Program-made: the position numbers and the translations under genes
Notes under the pieces: generated by a model
Database searches by the model: none
Told to the model about the DNA's origin: nothing
The model's input: the letters and a program-made list of their open reading frames with translations, nothing else
Source: an uncultured Prochlorococcus sp.
GTDB taxonomy: Bacteria > Cyanobacteriota > Cyanobacteriia > PCC-6307 > Cyanobiaceae
DNA length: 64,000 nucleotides
Direction: 5' to 3'
Assembly: GCA_902573565.1 (NCBI GenBank)
Contig: CACGKI010000006.1
Coordinates: forward strand, 1-64,000
In this document: positions 43,838 to 55,027 of the stretch, one piece after another
Numbering within the stretch: the stretch's first letter is position 1
Layout of the letters: each line of letters starts with the position of its first letter

Positions 43838-44449
43838 ATGAGTAATGAATTGAGTACAAGCCTTGCTTCTTCAAAAGCAAATACAAGCATCGCAAGATGG
43901 TATGCCGTTCAAGTAGCGTCAAGCTGTGAAAAAAAAGTAAAAGCGACTCTTGAACAGAGATCAGTAACTTTAGGTGTTAATAATCGAATCATTGAAATTG
44001 AGATTCCCCAAACTCCTGGAATTAAATTAAAAAAAGATGGAAGCAGACAAACTACAGAAGAAAAAGTTTTCCCAGGTTATGTCCTAGTAAGAATGATTTT
44101 GGATGAAGATACAATGATGGCTGTAAAAAGTACACCAAACGTAATTAACTTTGTAGGTGCTGAAGACGGCAGAGGCAACGGAAGATCGCGAGGTCATATC
44201 AAACCTAGACCGTTATCCAGACAAGAAGTGAATAGAATCTTTAAGCGTGCATCAGAGAAAAAAGCTGTAATCAAGCTAGATATTGAAGAAAAAGATAGAA
44301 TCATAGTAACCAGTGGTCCATTCAAAGATTTCCAGGGAGAAGTTATAGAAGTTTCTGGGGAAAGAAATAAATTAAAAGCTTTACTTTCAATATTTGGGCG
44401 CGAGACTCCTGTAGAATTAGAATTCTCCCAAATCAATAAACAAAATTAA
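43838..44449 (+). CDS. nusG: Transcription termination/antitermination factor NusG
   Basis: RWYAVQVASSCEKKVKATLEQR, VFPGYVLVRM, GPFKDFQGEV. Confidence 0.96.
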   Translation: MSNELSTSLASSKANTSIARWYAVQVASSCEKKVKATLEQRSVTLGVNNRIIEIEIPQTPGIKLKKDGSRQTTEEKVFPGYVLVRMILDEDTMMAVKSTPNVINFVGAEDGRGNGRSRGHIKPRPLSRQEVNRIFKRASEKKAVIKLDIEEKDRIIVTSGPFKDFQGEVIEVSGERNKLKALLSIFGRETPVELEFSQINKQN

Positions 44450-44516
44450 TTTCTAATTGTTCTGGTTTATCGGGTAAAATTATGATTTTCTACTTCAGCT
44501 TAAATTCTCTAATCTA

Positions 44517-44942
44517 ATGGCAAAAAAAATTGTTGCAGTTATCAAGCTTGCTCTACAAGCAGGCAAAGCAAATCCTGCTCCTCCTGTAGGGCCAGCTTTA
44601 GGACAACATGGTGTCAATATTATGGCATTTTGTAAAGAATACAACGCAAGGACACAAGATAAAGCAGGTTTTGTAATTCCAGTTGAGATTTCTGTTTTTG
44701 AAGATAGAAGCTTTACTTTTATCACAAAAACACCTCCTGCTTCCGTCTTAATAACAAAAGCAGCTGGTATAGAGAAAGGATCAGGTGAATCCGCAAAAGG
44801 CTCTGTTGGAAATATAAGTAAAGCTCAATTAGAAGAAATAGCCAAAACTAAGCTTCCTGATCTAAACTGTTCTAGTGTTGAATCAGCAATGAAAGTTATT
44901 GAGGGTACAGCTCGTAATATGGGCGTCTCTATCACTGATTGA
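44517..44942 (+). CDS. rplK: 50S ribosomal protein L11
   Basis: [38 protein letters not shown]. Confidence 0.98.
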   Translation: MAKKIVAVIKLALQAGKANPAPPVGPALGQHGVNIMAFCKEYNARTQDKAGFVIPVEISVFEDRSFTFITKTPPASVLITKAAGIEKGSGESAKGSVGNISKAQLEEIAKTKLPDLNCSSVESAMKVIEGTARNMGVSITD

Positions 44943-45008
44943 GTTCAAGACAAAATTGCTCACTACTAAGGGGAGGTTAATTCATAACCGTTTGCACCCA
45001 AAATTATT

Positions 45009-45716
45009 ATGAAAAAACTATCTAAAAGAATGGCGGCTCTATCAACAAAGATAGAAGATCGTATTTACGCTCCACTTGAAGCTCTCAGTATTATAAAGGA
45101 AAATGCTAATGCAAAATTTGATGAAACTATTGAAGCGCATATACGTTTAGGGATTGATCCAAAATATACTGATCAACAATTAAGGACCACTGTTGCATTA
45201 CCACATGGTACTGGCCAGAGCATTAAAATTGCAGTAATTACAAGCGGCGAGAATGTATCTAAGGCCAAGGCTGCTGGTGCAGATTTATTTGGCGAAGAAG
45301 ATCTTGTAGAAAGCATAAACAAAGGAAGTATGGAGTTCGATCTACTTATTGCCACTCCAGATATGATGCCAAAGGTTGCAAAATTAGGAAGAGTTTTAGG
45401 GCCTAGAGGCTTAATGCCTAACCCTAAAGCTGGTACAGTAACTAACGATATTGCTAATGCAATAAAAGAATTCAAAGCTGGTAAGCTCGAATTTAGAGCA
45501 GATAAAGCGGGAATAGTTCATGTCCGCTTCGGAAAAGCAAGTTTCACAAAAGAGGCTCTATTTGACAACTTAAAAACCTTGCAAGAATCAATTGATAAAA
45601 ATAAACCTAGTGGAGCTAAGGGAAAGTATTGGAAAACTGTTTATGTAACTTCAACAATGGGTCCTTCAGTTCAATTAGACATAAATGCTGTACAAGATTA
45701 CCAGCCTGAAGGTTAA
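45009..45716 (+). CDS. rplA: 50S ribosomal protein L1
   Basis: [41 protein letters not shown]. Confidence 0.98.
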   Translation: MKKLSKRMAALSTKIEDRIYAPLEALSIIKENANAKFDETIEAHIRLGIDPKYTDQQLRTTVALPHGTGQSIKIAVITSGENVSKAKAAGADLFGEEDLVESINKGSMEFDLLIATPDMMPKVAKLGRVLGPRGLMPNPKAGTVTNDIANAIKEFKAGKLEFRADKAGIVHVRFGKASFTKEALFDNLKTLQESIDKNKPSGAKGKYWKTVYVTSTMGPSVQLDINAVQDYQPEG

Positions 45717-45719
45717 CTC

Positions 45720-45907
45720 TTTGTAGTATAATTTAAAGTGCAATAATACGGCCAAAGAAAGTAGGTTTATTTAGTTCTTCTAAATTTTTAATTCCTACCG
45801 AGGACTCGTCTTAATTATTTCTTTTTGGATCTAATAAAAGCGGCCTCTTTTAAAAAGAACTTTGCCGCATTTCCTGCTCTCCCTAAATTACGATCCAAAA
45901 AACAACA
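45720..45907 (+). promoter_or_regulatory. Probable ribosomal protein L10 leader (autoregulatory 5' UTR of rplJL)
   Basis: About 190 nt untranslated gap between rplA and rplJ with local complementarity (AGTAGG...CCTAC; AAGCGGC...GCCGC); position matches known L10 leaders. Confidence 0.6.
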
Positions 45908-46435
45908 ATGGGCCGAACACTAGAGAATAAGCAACAAATCGTTACTGAGATTAAATCTCTATTAAACGACTCGGAAATGGCTGTAGTTCTTGACTATAAA
46001 GGTTTAACTATCAAAGAGATGTCAGATTTGCGATCTAGATTGCAAACAACTAAAGGCATCTGCAAAGTTACTAAAAATTCATTAATGCGTAAAGCTATTG
46101 ATGGAGATAGTAATTGGAACGATCTTGAATCTTTACTGACCGGAACAAATGCTTTTGTCTTAATTAAAGAAGATGTTGGTGGTGCTGTAAAAGCGATCCA
46201 ATCTTTTCAAAAAGACACCAAAAAATCCGAAACCAAAGGAGCTTTATTTGAAGGCAGACTTCTTAGCAATTCAGAAATAAAAGAAATTGCAAGTCTTCCA
46301 TCTAAAGAAGTATTGATGGCAAAAATTGCTGGCGCTCTAAATGGCGTATCAACAAAAATTGCGATCTCTATCAATGAAGTGCCTTCTGGACTTGCTAGAT
46401 CACTTAAACAACATTCTGAAAAATCAGAATCTTAA
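45908..46435 (+). CDS. rplJ: 50S ribosomal protein L10
   Basis: [31 protein letters not shown]. Confidence 0.97.
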   Translation: MGRTLENKQQIVTEIKSLLNDSEMAVVLDYKGLTIKEMSDLRSRLQTTKGICKVTKNSLMRKAIDGDSNWNDLESLLTGTNAFVLIKEDVGGAVKAIQSFQKDTKKSETKGALFEGRLLSNSEIKEIASLPSKEVLMAKIAGALNGVSTKIAISINEVPSGLARSLKQHSEKSES

Positions 46436-46463
46436 ATTCAAACCCTAATTAACTTTTAAGAAA

Positions 46464-46859
46464 ATGTCCGCAAAAACTGAAGAAATTCTTGAATCATTAA
46501 AATCTCTATCACTTTTAGAAGCATCTGAGCTTGTAAAGCAAATTGAAGAGGCTTTTGGTGTGTCTGCTGCAGCTTCCGCAGGTGTAGTAATGGCAGCTCC
46601 AGGAGCAGCTGGCGGTGACGCAGATGGTGGCGCTGCTGAAGAAAAGACTGAATTTGATGTAGTTCTCGAAAGCTTTGATGCAGCTGCAAAAATCAAAGTC
46701 CTTAAGGTTGTAAGAAATGCAACTGGTCTAGGTCTTGGCGATGCAAAAGCGCTTGTTGAATCTGCACCAAAAACAGTGAAAGAAGGAATTGCTAAAGCAG
46801 ATGCTGAATCTTTAAAGAAAGAGATTGAAGAAGCTGGCGGTAAAGTTACACTTAAGTAA
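46464..46859 (+). CDS. rplL: 50S ribosomal protein L7/L12
   Basis: [50 protein letters not shown]. Confidence 0.98.
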
Positions 46860-46906
46860 GAGAATATTTTTTTAAAGCCGATACACTTAATATCGGCTTC
46901 AAAATT

Positions 46907-47626
46907 ATGAATAATGATAGTATTGCAATTGAAGCTGCAACCGATGGAGCCTGCAGTGGTAATCCAGGTCCAGGTGGTTGGGGTGGTCTAATTATTTTTG
47001 ACGACAACAGTGAATTAGAAATAGGTGGTTCAGAGCAAAATACTACTAATAATCGAATGGAACTCACTGCAGCTATAAAAACACTAGAGAAATTAAAAAC
47101 CTATAACTTAAAAGAGAACTTTAAATTAAGAACAGATAGTAAATATGTCATAGAAGGGTATACAAAATGGATTATTAATTGGAAGAAAAATGGATGGAAA
47201 ACAAGCTCAGGAAAATCAGTTCAAAATCTTGATTTATGGCAAAAAATTGATCAATTAAGAATTAATGGTCTTGTAATGGAATATGTTAAGGGCCATAGCG
47301 GTGACAGACAAAATGATAGGGTAGATAAAATCGCCACTAACTATAGCAAAGGTATATCTTTAATAAGTAACTTAAAAGAGTCTGAATCTTCAGTAAACTA
47401 TCTTGAAAAAAATGCACCTTCAGAAATTCAGGAATTATTTTCAAGAAATGAATTAATTCAAAAATTTGCAGACAAAAAGTACTTTTTAAGTTCATTAGAA
47501 CTTAGTAATTTATTAGGTGAAGAAAACCATGTAAAGATAAAACAATATTTACTTTTTGAATGGCGTAATTGGAGATTGATTCCCAAAAATAAAAAATATT
47601 GGATAATAGAAAAAAAAGAATCCTAA
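46907..47626 (+). CDS. rnhA: Ribonuclease HI with C-terminal extension
   Basis: [61 protein letters not shown]. Confidence 0.94.
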   Translation: MNNDSIAIEAATDGACSGNPGPGGWGGLIIFDDNSELEIGGSEQNTTNNRMELTAAIKTLEKLKTYNLKENFKLRTDSKYVIEGYTKWIINWKKNGWKTSSGKSVQNLDLWQKIDQLRINGLVMEYVKGHSGDRQNDRVDKIATNYSKGISLISNLKESESSVNYLEKNAPSEIQELFSRNELIQKFADKKYFLSSLELSNLLGEENHVKIKQYLLFEWRNWRLIPKNKKYWIIEKKES

Positions 47627-47632
47627 TTTTTT

Positions 47633-48802
47633 ATGAACGAACAGAAGGGGTTATTTAAAAATCTTTATAAAAACTTGATGACCCCTATACTAAAAAAAGA
47701 CTCTGGAATAGATGCAGAATATTTAACTAATTTATCTCTTAGCCTTCTATCTTTTAGTTCAAGAAAACGTAATTGGCCTTTAGTGTCATCAATCTTAAAA
47801 AATGTAAATGAAGAATTTAATATAGTTGATAAAAGGTTAACTCAGAACATATGTGGAATAAATTTTTCTAATCCAATTGGTTTAGCCGCGGGTTTTGACA
47901 AAAATGGAGATGCTGCAAATATATGGAAAGATTTTGGTTTTGGATTTGCTGAACTTGGTACAGTAACTAAATTCTCTCAAGATGGTAATCCAAAACCAAG
48001 GTTATTTAGACTAGCGGAAGAAGAAGCAGCATTAAATAGGATGGGTTTCAATAATAATGGTGCTAAAAACCTGGTTAAAAATTTTATTGAGCAAGGTATT
48101 GATTTCAAAAAAAACAGGGAGAATATTTGTTTAGGGATCAATTTCGGTAAGTCTAAAATCACAAGTTTATCTCAAGCAAAAGATGATTATTTAACTTCTC
48201 TAAAATTATTAATTCCATATTGTGATTACGCAGCAATAAATGTCAGTTCTCCAAATACTGAAGGACTTAGAAAGTTGCAAGATCCAATTCTTCTAAAAGA
48301 ACTTCTTAGAGAAATTAAAAATTTACATAATTGTCCACCATTATTCGTAAAAATTGCGCCAGATTTAAGTCTTAAATATATTGAAGATATTTGCCATTTA
48401 ATAATCGAGGAAAATATCGATGGAATAATTGCTACTAACACCAGCATTGATAGATTAGGTCTTGAAAATAGGAAGATTAGGCAAACCGGATTATTACTTT
48501 CTCAAGAAAATGGAGGATTAAGTGGAAGGCCTCTACAAAAAAAAGCAAATCAAATAATAAAACATATTCATAATATTGATAAAAAGATCATTTTAATTGG
48601 CGTTGGTGGAATTGATAGTCCTGAGTCGGCTTGGGAAAGAATTTGTTCTGGAGCATCATTAATTCAACTTTACACGGGATGGATATATAAGGGACCACAA
48701 TTAGTACCCAATATACTTGAAGGAATTTTAAAGCAACTCAATAACCATCAATTATCCAATATTAAAGAAGCCATTGGATCAGATTTAAAATGGGTTAAAT
48801 AA
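47633..48802 (+). CDS. pyrD: Dihydroorotate dehydrogenase (class 2)
   Basis: NPIGLAAGFDKNGDA, INVSSPNTEGLRKLQ, GVGGIDSPESAWERICSGASLIQLYTGWIYKGP. Confidence 0.96.
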   Translation: MNEQKGLFKNLYKNLMTPILKKDSGIDAEYLTNLSLSLLSFSSRKRNWPLVSSILKNVNEEFNIVDKRLTQNICGINFSNPIGLAAGFDKNGDAANIWKDFGFGFAELGTVTKFSQDGNPKPRLFRLAEEEAALNRMGFNNNGAKNLVKNFIEQGIDFKKNRENICLGINFGKSKITSLSQAKDDYLTSLKLLIPYCDYAAINVSSPNTEGLRKLQDPILLKELLREIKNLHNCPPLFVKIAPDLSLKYIEDICHLIIEENIDGIIATNTSIDRLGLENRKIRQTGLLLSQENGGLSGRPLQKKANQIIKHIHNIDKKIILIGVGGIDSPESAWERICSGASLIQLYTGWIYKGPQLVPNILEGILKQLNNHQLSNIKEAIGSDLKWVK

Positions 48803-48819
48803 AAATTAGAAAACAAAAA

Positions 48820-49944
48820 ATGAACAAATCGGAAACTAATGATTACGCAACATTAGCCATGCAAATATCAAACTTAAAGCATGGAGGAAACGTATATGCA
48901 AAGGCAAAAAAATTAAATTTATTACCCTCTGACATCATTGACGCAAGTGCCTCATTAGTACCCTTTGATCCCCCTCAAATCCTAATAGATTCACTAAATT
49001 CAGAAATTAAGAATCTTGGATTTAGATATTACCCTGATAGAAACTTGAGTGATTTGAAAGAAGTAATCGGTAAATTTCATGGGATAAATCCAGAAAATAT
49101 ATTGCCTGGAAATGGAGCTTCTGAGCTAATAACCTGGGCAGGTTATGAAGCATCAAAATTTGGAATAAGTTGTATTCCTTCTCCATCCTTTGTTGATTAT
49201 GAAAGATCTTTAAATTGTTGGAATAGTGATTTCATACATTGCGAATTACCAAAAAAATGGAATAATATTTTTCCTCAATCATTTCCTATTTATCCTAAAG
49301 GTGAAGTTATTTGGATAACAAATCCACATAACCCAACGGGCCAATTGTGGGAGAAAAGTTCATTAGAGGAAATTGTAAAAAAATATAAATTAGTTATCTG
49401 TGATGAGGCTTTTTTATCGATAACACCCAATGGAGAAAAAGAATCTTTAATACCATTAACCCAAAAGTATGATAATTTATTAGTCTTGAGAAGCTTGACT
49501 AAAATCTTCAATATTCCTGGTCTTAGATTAGGTTACGTAATTGGCTCATCGAAAAAACTTAAGATATGGAAAATCAATAGAGATCCATGGCCTTTAAATT
49601 CCTTTGCAATTAAAGCCGCAATTGACTTACTAAGTAATAAGAAATTCTATGAAAGATGGACAAGACAAATTTACAGCTGGATAAATATTGAAAGACAGAG
49701 AGTTTATGAAAAATTATCAAAAATAGAAAACCTGAAAGTTCATCACTCTGCAACTAACTTTTTTTTAATAGAAAGCAAAACATCCTTATTGCCCAATATA
49801 AAATACCTAGAAAATAAGGGGATATTGCTTAGAGAATGTACCTCATTTAGATTTCTCAACGAAAACTGGGCAAGAATCAGTTTACAGAGTAGGGAAAATA
49901 ACAATCTCTTATGTAAAGAAATTCAAAATTCCTTTAAAAAATAA
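48820..49944 (+). CDS. PLP aminotransferase-fold protein, likely L-threonine-O-3-phosphate decarboxylase-like (cobalamin pathway)
   Basis: HGGNVYAKAKKLNLLPSDIIDASASLVPFDPP, PHNPTGQLWEKSSL, RSLTKIFNIPGLRLGY. Confidence 0.85.
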   Translation: MNKSETNDYATLAMQISNLKHGGNVYAKAKKLNLLPSDIIDASASLVPFDPPQILIDSLNSEIKNLGFRYYPDRNLSDLKEVIGKFHGINPENILPGNGASELITWAGYEASKFGISCIPSPSFVDYERSLNCWNSDFIHCELPKKWNNIFPQSFPIYPKGEVIWITNPHNPTGQLWEKSSLEEIVKKYKLVICDEAFLSITPNGEKESLIPLTQKYDNLLVLRSLTKIFNIPGLRLGYVIGSSKKLKIWKINRDPWPLNSFAIKAAIDLLSNKKFYERWTRQIYSWINIERQRVYEKLSKIENLKVHHSATNFFLIESKTSLLPNIKYLENKGILLRECTSFRFLNENWARISLQSRENNNLLCKEIQNSFKK

Positions 49945-51014
49945 TTAAAAATTTTTTTAATCTCAACTTTAGATTTGGCTATATTATTGTTTTCCATATT
50001 CTTCTTCATAAGGTCTAATATTTCGTAGTAATTTTTTCCGTTTTTTGTTTTTATTCTGAAAATTCTTTCTAGAGTTTCTTCAAAAACTTCTTTAGAAATT
50101 TTATTTTGATTAATTAAAACTGAGCCTCCACTTTCAGCAAGAATCAGAGCATTTTTCTCTTGGTGATTATTTTTAGAGTAAGGAAATGGAATTAAAATTG
50201 AAGGTTTTTCAATCTCTATTAATTCATTTATTGTTCCTGCACCAGATCTCGATATTACAAGATCGCAGTTTTGAATTAAAGCTGCCATTTCATTAGTAAA
50301 TTTCTTTTGAACATAATTTTTAGAATTTTTTAAATTGAATGAATGTTGATTAGATTCACCAATAATATGAACTATTCGGAACTTTTTTTTCTTTAAAAAT
50401 TCCAGAGAGTCGAAAAGAATTTGATTTATAGCTTTTGCTCCTTGACTACCTCCCATAACAAGCAAAAGAGGTCCTTTCCCTTTTGGAACCCATTCTGGCG
50501 AGGGATTGGATTTATAGAATTGCTTTCTTAAAGGCGTACCAGTGAAAATAGTTTTACAATTTTTTAAATACAAATTTGTTTTCTTAAATCCTAAAAGAAC
50601 ATAGTTACACAAAAAACCAAAATATTTTGTGACCATTCCTGGTATCAAATTTGATTCATGAATAATGACAGGTATCCTGAGAAGCTTTGAAGCCACAATA
50701 GTAGGGGCAGATATATAACCTCCAGTCGTAAAAACCAAGTTAATTTTTTTTTCTTTTAAGATCTTAATTATTTGAAAAGTTGACATTAATATTTGTATAT
50801 ATTGATAAAACAAAAAAATATTTTTTCTTGGTGTCTTAATATTCAAAGTACTCAAATTATATTTTTCGGGAATAAAATTTGCATCAAGTCTTTGGTGAAC
50901 CCCCAACCAATGAATATTCCATTCATCTTCTATCTCTTTCGAAACTGCTAAGGCTGGGAAAATATGGCCTCCTGTTCCACTAGCTGCAACTAATAAATTA
51001 TTTTTCTTAGACAT
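49923..51014 (-). CDS. murG: MurG N-acetylglucosaminyltransferase
   Basis: ASGTGGHIFPALAVSKEI, VMGGSQGAKAIN, ISRSGAGTINELIEIEKPSILIPFPYS. Confidence 0.95.
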   Translation of the reverse strand: MSKKNNLLVAASGTGGHIFPALAVSKEIEDEWNIHWLGVHQRLDANFIPEKYNLSTLNIKTPRKNIFLFYQYIQILMSTFQIIKILKEKKINLVFTTGGYISAPTIVASKLLRIPVIIHESNLIPGMVTKYFGFLCNYVLLGFKKTNLYLKNCKTIFTGTPLRKQFYKSNPSPEWVPKGKGPLLLVMGGSQGAKAINQILFDSLEFLKKKKFRIVHIIGESNQHSFNLKNSKNYVQKKFTNEMAALIQNCDLVISRSGAGTINELIEIEKPSILIPFPYSKNNHQEKNALILAESGGSVLINQNKISKEVFEETLERIFRIKTKNGKNYYEILDLMKKNMENNNIAKSKVEIKKIFNYFLKEF

Positions 51015-51055
51015 AAAAACTGAAATTAGTAGAATAAAAGTAATAAACGAAAAAT

Positions 51056-51781
51056 ATGTTTAATTTAAACTTATTCAAAAATATAGGAGTACCTCTCTAC
51101 TTATTTATTTATCTCATTATTCCCTGTTCAGCAATAACACAAACTTTAAAAGGTGCTTTTATAAGAAATCTAGAAAACTCGTTAAATAAGCGTGATTTAG
51201 AATTTATTAAAAAAAATTTTAAAAATGATGAAAATCAAAATATAACAAAAAAGTTCTCAAAAATTGTTAATGATTTCCCTGACAGCAAATGGAAGATCAA
51301 AAGATTAAAATCAAATATTCCAAATAAAGAGATTTTAAGAATACAAGTTTCAGGAGGAAAAATAGTTAATGGAGAGATGCATATACTTGAGTCCAATTTC
51401 GATTATATTTTTTCAATGTTAAATGGAAGAATTAACAATGGCAGCATTAAAAATTTGTTCACAACAATAAGAAATGATGATCAAAAGATAGATATTAGTT
51501 TTAAAATTCCTGATAAAGTTCTTACTGGCTCTAAGTATGATATCGATATTATTCTAAACAAGCCTCTTGAAGAAATGATTGTTGCTGGAGCAATAAAACC
51601 TCATCAAGAAAATTCATTATTTGAACAAGAAATATTATTGGAGCCATTATCATCTGGGGGAATTTTTAAAATGACAAGAGCTCCTTCAAAACCAGGGATA
51701 CAAATTTGGTCAGGCATAATAGCTCACCCTAAGGGGATGATTACTTTCACAAAGAGTATTGATATTGTTGATAAGATATAG
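51056..51781 (+). CDS. Conserved hypothetical protein, probable signal peptide
   Basis: 241 aa, N-terminal hydrophobic IGVPLYLFIYLIIPCSAIT. Confidence 0.7.
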   Translation: MFNLNLFKNIGVPLYLFIYLIIPCSAITQTLKGAFIRNLENSLNKRDLEFIKKNFKNDENQNITKKFSKIVNDFPDSKWKIKRLKSNIPNKEILRIQVSGGKIVNGEMHILESNFDYIFSMLNGRINNGSIKNLFTTIRNDDQKIDISFKIPDKVLTGSKYDIDIILNKPLEEMIVAGAIKPHQENSLFEQEILLEPLSSGGIFKMTRAPSKPGIQIWSGIIAHPKGMITFTKSIDIVDKI

Positions 51782-51782
51782 C

Positions 51783-52991
51783 CTAAGCTTCGTTCAAAGC
51801 AGCTACACCTGGTAACGTTTTACCCTCTAAAAGTTCCAAACTAGCCCCACCTCCAGTAGATATATGAGACATTTTGTCAGCTAGTCCTGCTTTCTCCACC
51901 GCTGCAACTGAATCTCCACCACCGATTATTGTACAAACTTCAGAAAAAGCACTTAAGTCTGCAAGAGTCGTAGCTATTGCATTTGTACCTTCTGCAAATT
52001 TATCAAATTCAAAAACACCCATCGGGCCATTCCATATTATTGTCTTACATTCTGCAAGAGCATTTTGAAAAACTTTAATGGAATCTGGACCAATATCAAG
52101 ACCCATCCAATCCCCACTAATTGAATCAATTTGAGATATTTTACTTTCAGCATCAGGAGAAAATTCATTAGCCAAAACAACATCAGTTGGTAATAATAAT
52201 TCGACTCCTTTTGCTTTTGCTTTTGTCTCTAAATCTTTGGCAAGTTCAAGTTTATCTTCTTCTACAAGACTCTTTCCAACATCTAGACCTCTGGCTTTAT
52301 AAAAGGTAAAAATCATACCTCCACCAATCATAATTTTGTCACACTTATCTAGTAAAGAGTCAAGTACTCCAATTTTGCTACTAACCTTTGATCCTCCAAC
52401 TATTGCAGCCAATGGACGCTTTGGGGAATCTATTGCTCCCTGTAAGTATTTCAATTCTTTTTCTAAAAGGAACCCAGCTACTGATGGACTTAAATAATTA
52501 GTTACTCCTTGAGTTGAAGCATGGGCCCTATGAGCAGCACCAAAAGCATCATTAACATACATATCTGCATGTGATGCTAAATTTTTAGCAAAATCCAAGT
52601 CATTCTTTTCCTCTTCACCAAAAAAACGAACATTTTCAAGTAAAAGAACATCTCCATTATTTAAGCTATTTGATTCTGAAACTGATTCATCACCTATACA
52701 ACTGTTAGTGAGAGAAACATTTTTTCCCAACAATTCACTTAATCTTGATGCTACTGGAGTTAATCTCATTTTTTCATTTACCTGCCCCTTTGGTCTTCCA
52801 AAGTGAGCAGCTAAAATAACTTTTGCAGAGTGATTAATAAGATATTCAATAGTTGGGATCGCTGCTCTAATACGCGTATCATCAGTTATTTGACCATTTT
52901 CATTGAGTGGAACATTAAAATCTACTCTAACAAGAACTTTTTTTCCTTCTAAATGTGTCTTGTCCAGACTGGAAAGAGATAATTTTGACAT
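51783..52991 (-). CDS. pgk: Phosphoglycerate kinase
   Basis: [68 protein letters not shown]. Confidence 0.98.
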   Translation of the reverse strand: MSKLSLSSLDKTHLEGKKVLVRVDFNVPLNENGQITDDTRIRAAIPTIEYLINHSAKVILAAHFGRPKGQVNEKMRLTPVASRLSELLGKNVSLTNSCIGDESVSESNSLNNGDVLLLENVRFFGEEEKNDLDFAKNLASHADMYVNDAFGAAHRAHASTQGVTNYLSPSVAGFLLEKELKYLQGAIDSPKRPLAAIVGGSKVSSKIGVLDSLLDKCDKIMIGGGMIFTFYKARGLDVGKSLVEEDKLELAKDLETKAKAKGVELLLPTDVVLANEFSPDAESKISQIDSISGDWMGLDIGPDSIKVFQNALAECKTIIWNGPMGVFEFDKFAEGTNAIATTLADLSAFSEVCTIIGGGDSVAAVEKAGLADKMSHISTGGGASLELLEGKTLPGVAALNEA

Positions 52992-53204
52992 TAAACAATC
53001 TTAATTTTTAATTTTAAGACCCTAACGTTAATTTGGGCTTATTGGGTTAAAAAGTAGTAACTGTTACCTATGCCTTAATAAATTTTAAGAATTAACTATT
53101 ATAAAAATTTTTTAGTTATTTAATTTATACTAAAATTTGGAAGTAATTACTTTTGAAACTTATAAAAATTAAAAGGAATACAAAATTTTATTTGATTTAT
53201 TGAA

Positions 53205-54077
53205 GTGGACATACCCAAAATTCAATGGTATCCAGGCCATATTGCAAAAGCAGAAAAGAAATTATCAGAAGTTATCAATAAAGTTGATTTAGTTATAGAA
53301 GTTAGAGATGCACGAATTCCTTTATCAACAGGGCATCCACACTTAAACCAATGGATCAAGAATAAAAAACATATTCTTGTTATAAACAGATCAGACATGA
53401 TCTCTCTTAGTACGATCACAAGTTGGAATAAATGGTTTAATGCTAAAGATCAATATCCTCATTGGTGCGACGCTAAAAGAGGTATCGGCATTAAAGAAAT
53501 TTGTAATTCCGCCAAAGAATCTAGGTCTTCAATTGACGAAAGAAGACTTTCTAGAGGAATGAAAATTAGGCCAATTAGAGCACTTACACTTGGTTTCCCA
53601 AATGTAGGTAAGTCAGCATTAATTAATAGAATTGCAAAAAAAAGAGTTGTTAATAGTGCTAGGAAAGCTGGGGTAACTCGTAATTTAAGATGGATAAAAT
53701 TAGAAAGTGGAATAGACCTGCTAGATGCTCCTGGTGTTATACCTCCAAATTTAGAAGATCAAAAATCCGCACTAAATCTTGCGCTATGTGACGATATAGG
53801 AGAAGCTGCTTATGAAATAGAGAGTGTAGCAATTGGATTCATCAAAATCTTATCTACACTAAACAAAGATAAGAATGCGAATATCTCAGTAAAACAAATA
53901 TCTAATAGATATGGAGTTGATATTACAAAAGGGTTTGAGAGTCCTTCTGATTGGATAGATGAAGCAGCTTCAAAACATACTTCAGGCGATAAAAGGAGAA
54001 TGTCTCATAAATTATTGGAAGATTATAGAAATCAAATGCTTGGTAAGATTGCTTTAGAACTACCAAAATGGAATTAA
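53205..54077 (+). CDS. rbgA: Ribosome biogenesis GTPase YlqF/RbgA
   Basis: IQWYPGHIAKAEKKL, circularly permuted G motifs, GFPNVGKSALINRI. Confidence 0.94.
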   Translation: MDIPKIQWYPGHIAKAEKKLSEVINKVDLVIEVRDARIPLSTGHPHLNQWIKNKKHILVINRSDMISLSTITSWNKWFNAKDQYPHWCDAKRGIGIKEICNSAKESRSSIDERRLSRGMKIRPIRALTLGFPNVGKSALINRIAKKRVVNSARKAGVTRNLRWIKLESGIDLLDAPGVIPPNLEDQKSALNLALCDDIGEAAYEIESVAIGFIKILSTLNKDKNANISVKQISNRYGVDITKGFESPSDWIDEAASKHTSGDKRRMSHKLLEDYRNQMLGKIALELPKWN

Positions 54078-55027
54078 ATAATAAAAATTCCTTCGGCATC
54101 GGAGAAGGTGAACTTATAGAAATTATTTATGAGCTACCTCTTCCTATGAGGCTAGACAGATGGTTGGTAAGTAAAAGGCCAGAACAAAGTAGAGCAAGAA
54201 TTCAACATTTTATAAATTCAGGTTTAGTACTTGTAAACTATAAGACTGCGAAAGCAAAGACCCCATTAAAAAATGGCGACAATGTTCAAATCTGGATGCC
54301 TCCTCCAGAACCTCTTATATATTTAAAACCTGAAAAAATGGATTTAAAAATCCTTTTTGAAGACGAGCACATCATAGTAATCAATAAGCAATCAGGATTA
54401 ATTGTTCATCCCGCCCCGGGACATAAATCAGGAACTTTAGTTAATGGATTACTTTTTCACTGTAATGATCTACCTGGGATTAATGGGAAACTAAGACCTG
54501 GTATTGTTCACAGATTAGATAAAGATACCTCTGGATGTATGGTGGTAGCAAAAAGCCAAGAGGCATTAGTAAATCTCCAGAGGCAAATAAAAGAAAAAAT
54601 AGCTTCACGAGAATATATTGCAGTGATTCATGGAGTACCTAAAACCGAAGAAGGCCAAATAGTGGGGCATATTGGCAGAGATAGATTAAATAGATTGAAA
54701 TATAAAGTAGTTCAAGAAAATTCAGGAAGATATGCCTGTACTTATTGGAAATTAAAAGAAAGATTTGGCAATTACTCATTAATGAGTTTCAAGCTAGATA
54801 CGGGCCGAACGCATCAAATAAGAGTTCATTGCGCTCACATTAATCATCCAATTGTGGGTGATCCTCTATATGGAAGATGTAAAAAGCTACCATGTAAATT
54901 AGAGGGCCAAGCATTACATGCTATTAAGCTTGGACTTATACATCCAATAAATGGTGAAGAAATGATATTTGAAGCAGAATTACCATTAGATTTTCAAAAA
55001 TTACTAAATGTCCTTAAAGTTAAATAA
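54068..55027 (+). CDS. rluD: Pseudouridine synthase RluD-type
   Basis: S4 domain, GIVHRLDKDTSGCMVVAKS, DTGRTHQIRVH. Confidence 0.94.
   Translation: MELNNKNSFGIGEGELIEIIYELPLPMRLDRWLVSKRPEQSRARIQHFINSGLVLVNYKTAKAKTPLKNGDNVQIWMPPPEPLIYLKPEKMDLKILFEDEHIIVINKQSGLIVHPAPGHKSGTLVNGLLFHCNDLPGINGKLRPGIVHRLDKDTSGCMVVAKSQEALVNLQRQIKEKIASREYIAVIHGVPKTEEGQIVGHIGRDRLNRLKYKVVQENSGRYACTYWKLKERFGNYSLMSFKLDTGRTHQIRVHCAHINHPIVGDPLYGRCKKLPCKLEGQALHAIKLGLIHPINGEEMIFEAELPLDFQKLLNVLKVK

Noticed and set aside
46445-46696. Two overlapping minus-strand ORFs antisense to rplL, one rich in His/Gln/Leu
   Set aside because: Low-complexity mirror of the Ala/Glu-rich L7/L12 hinge; no sign of independent coding.
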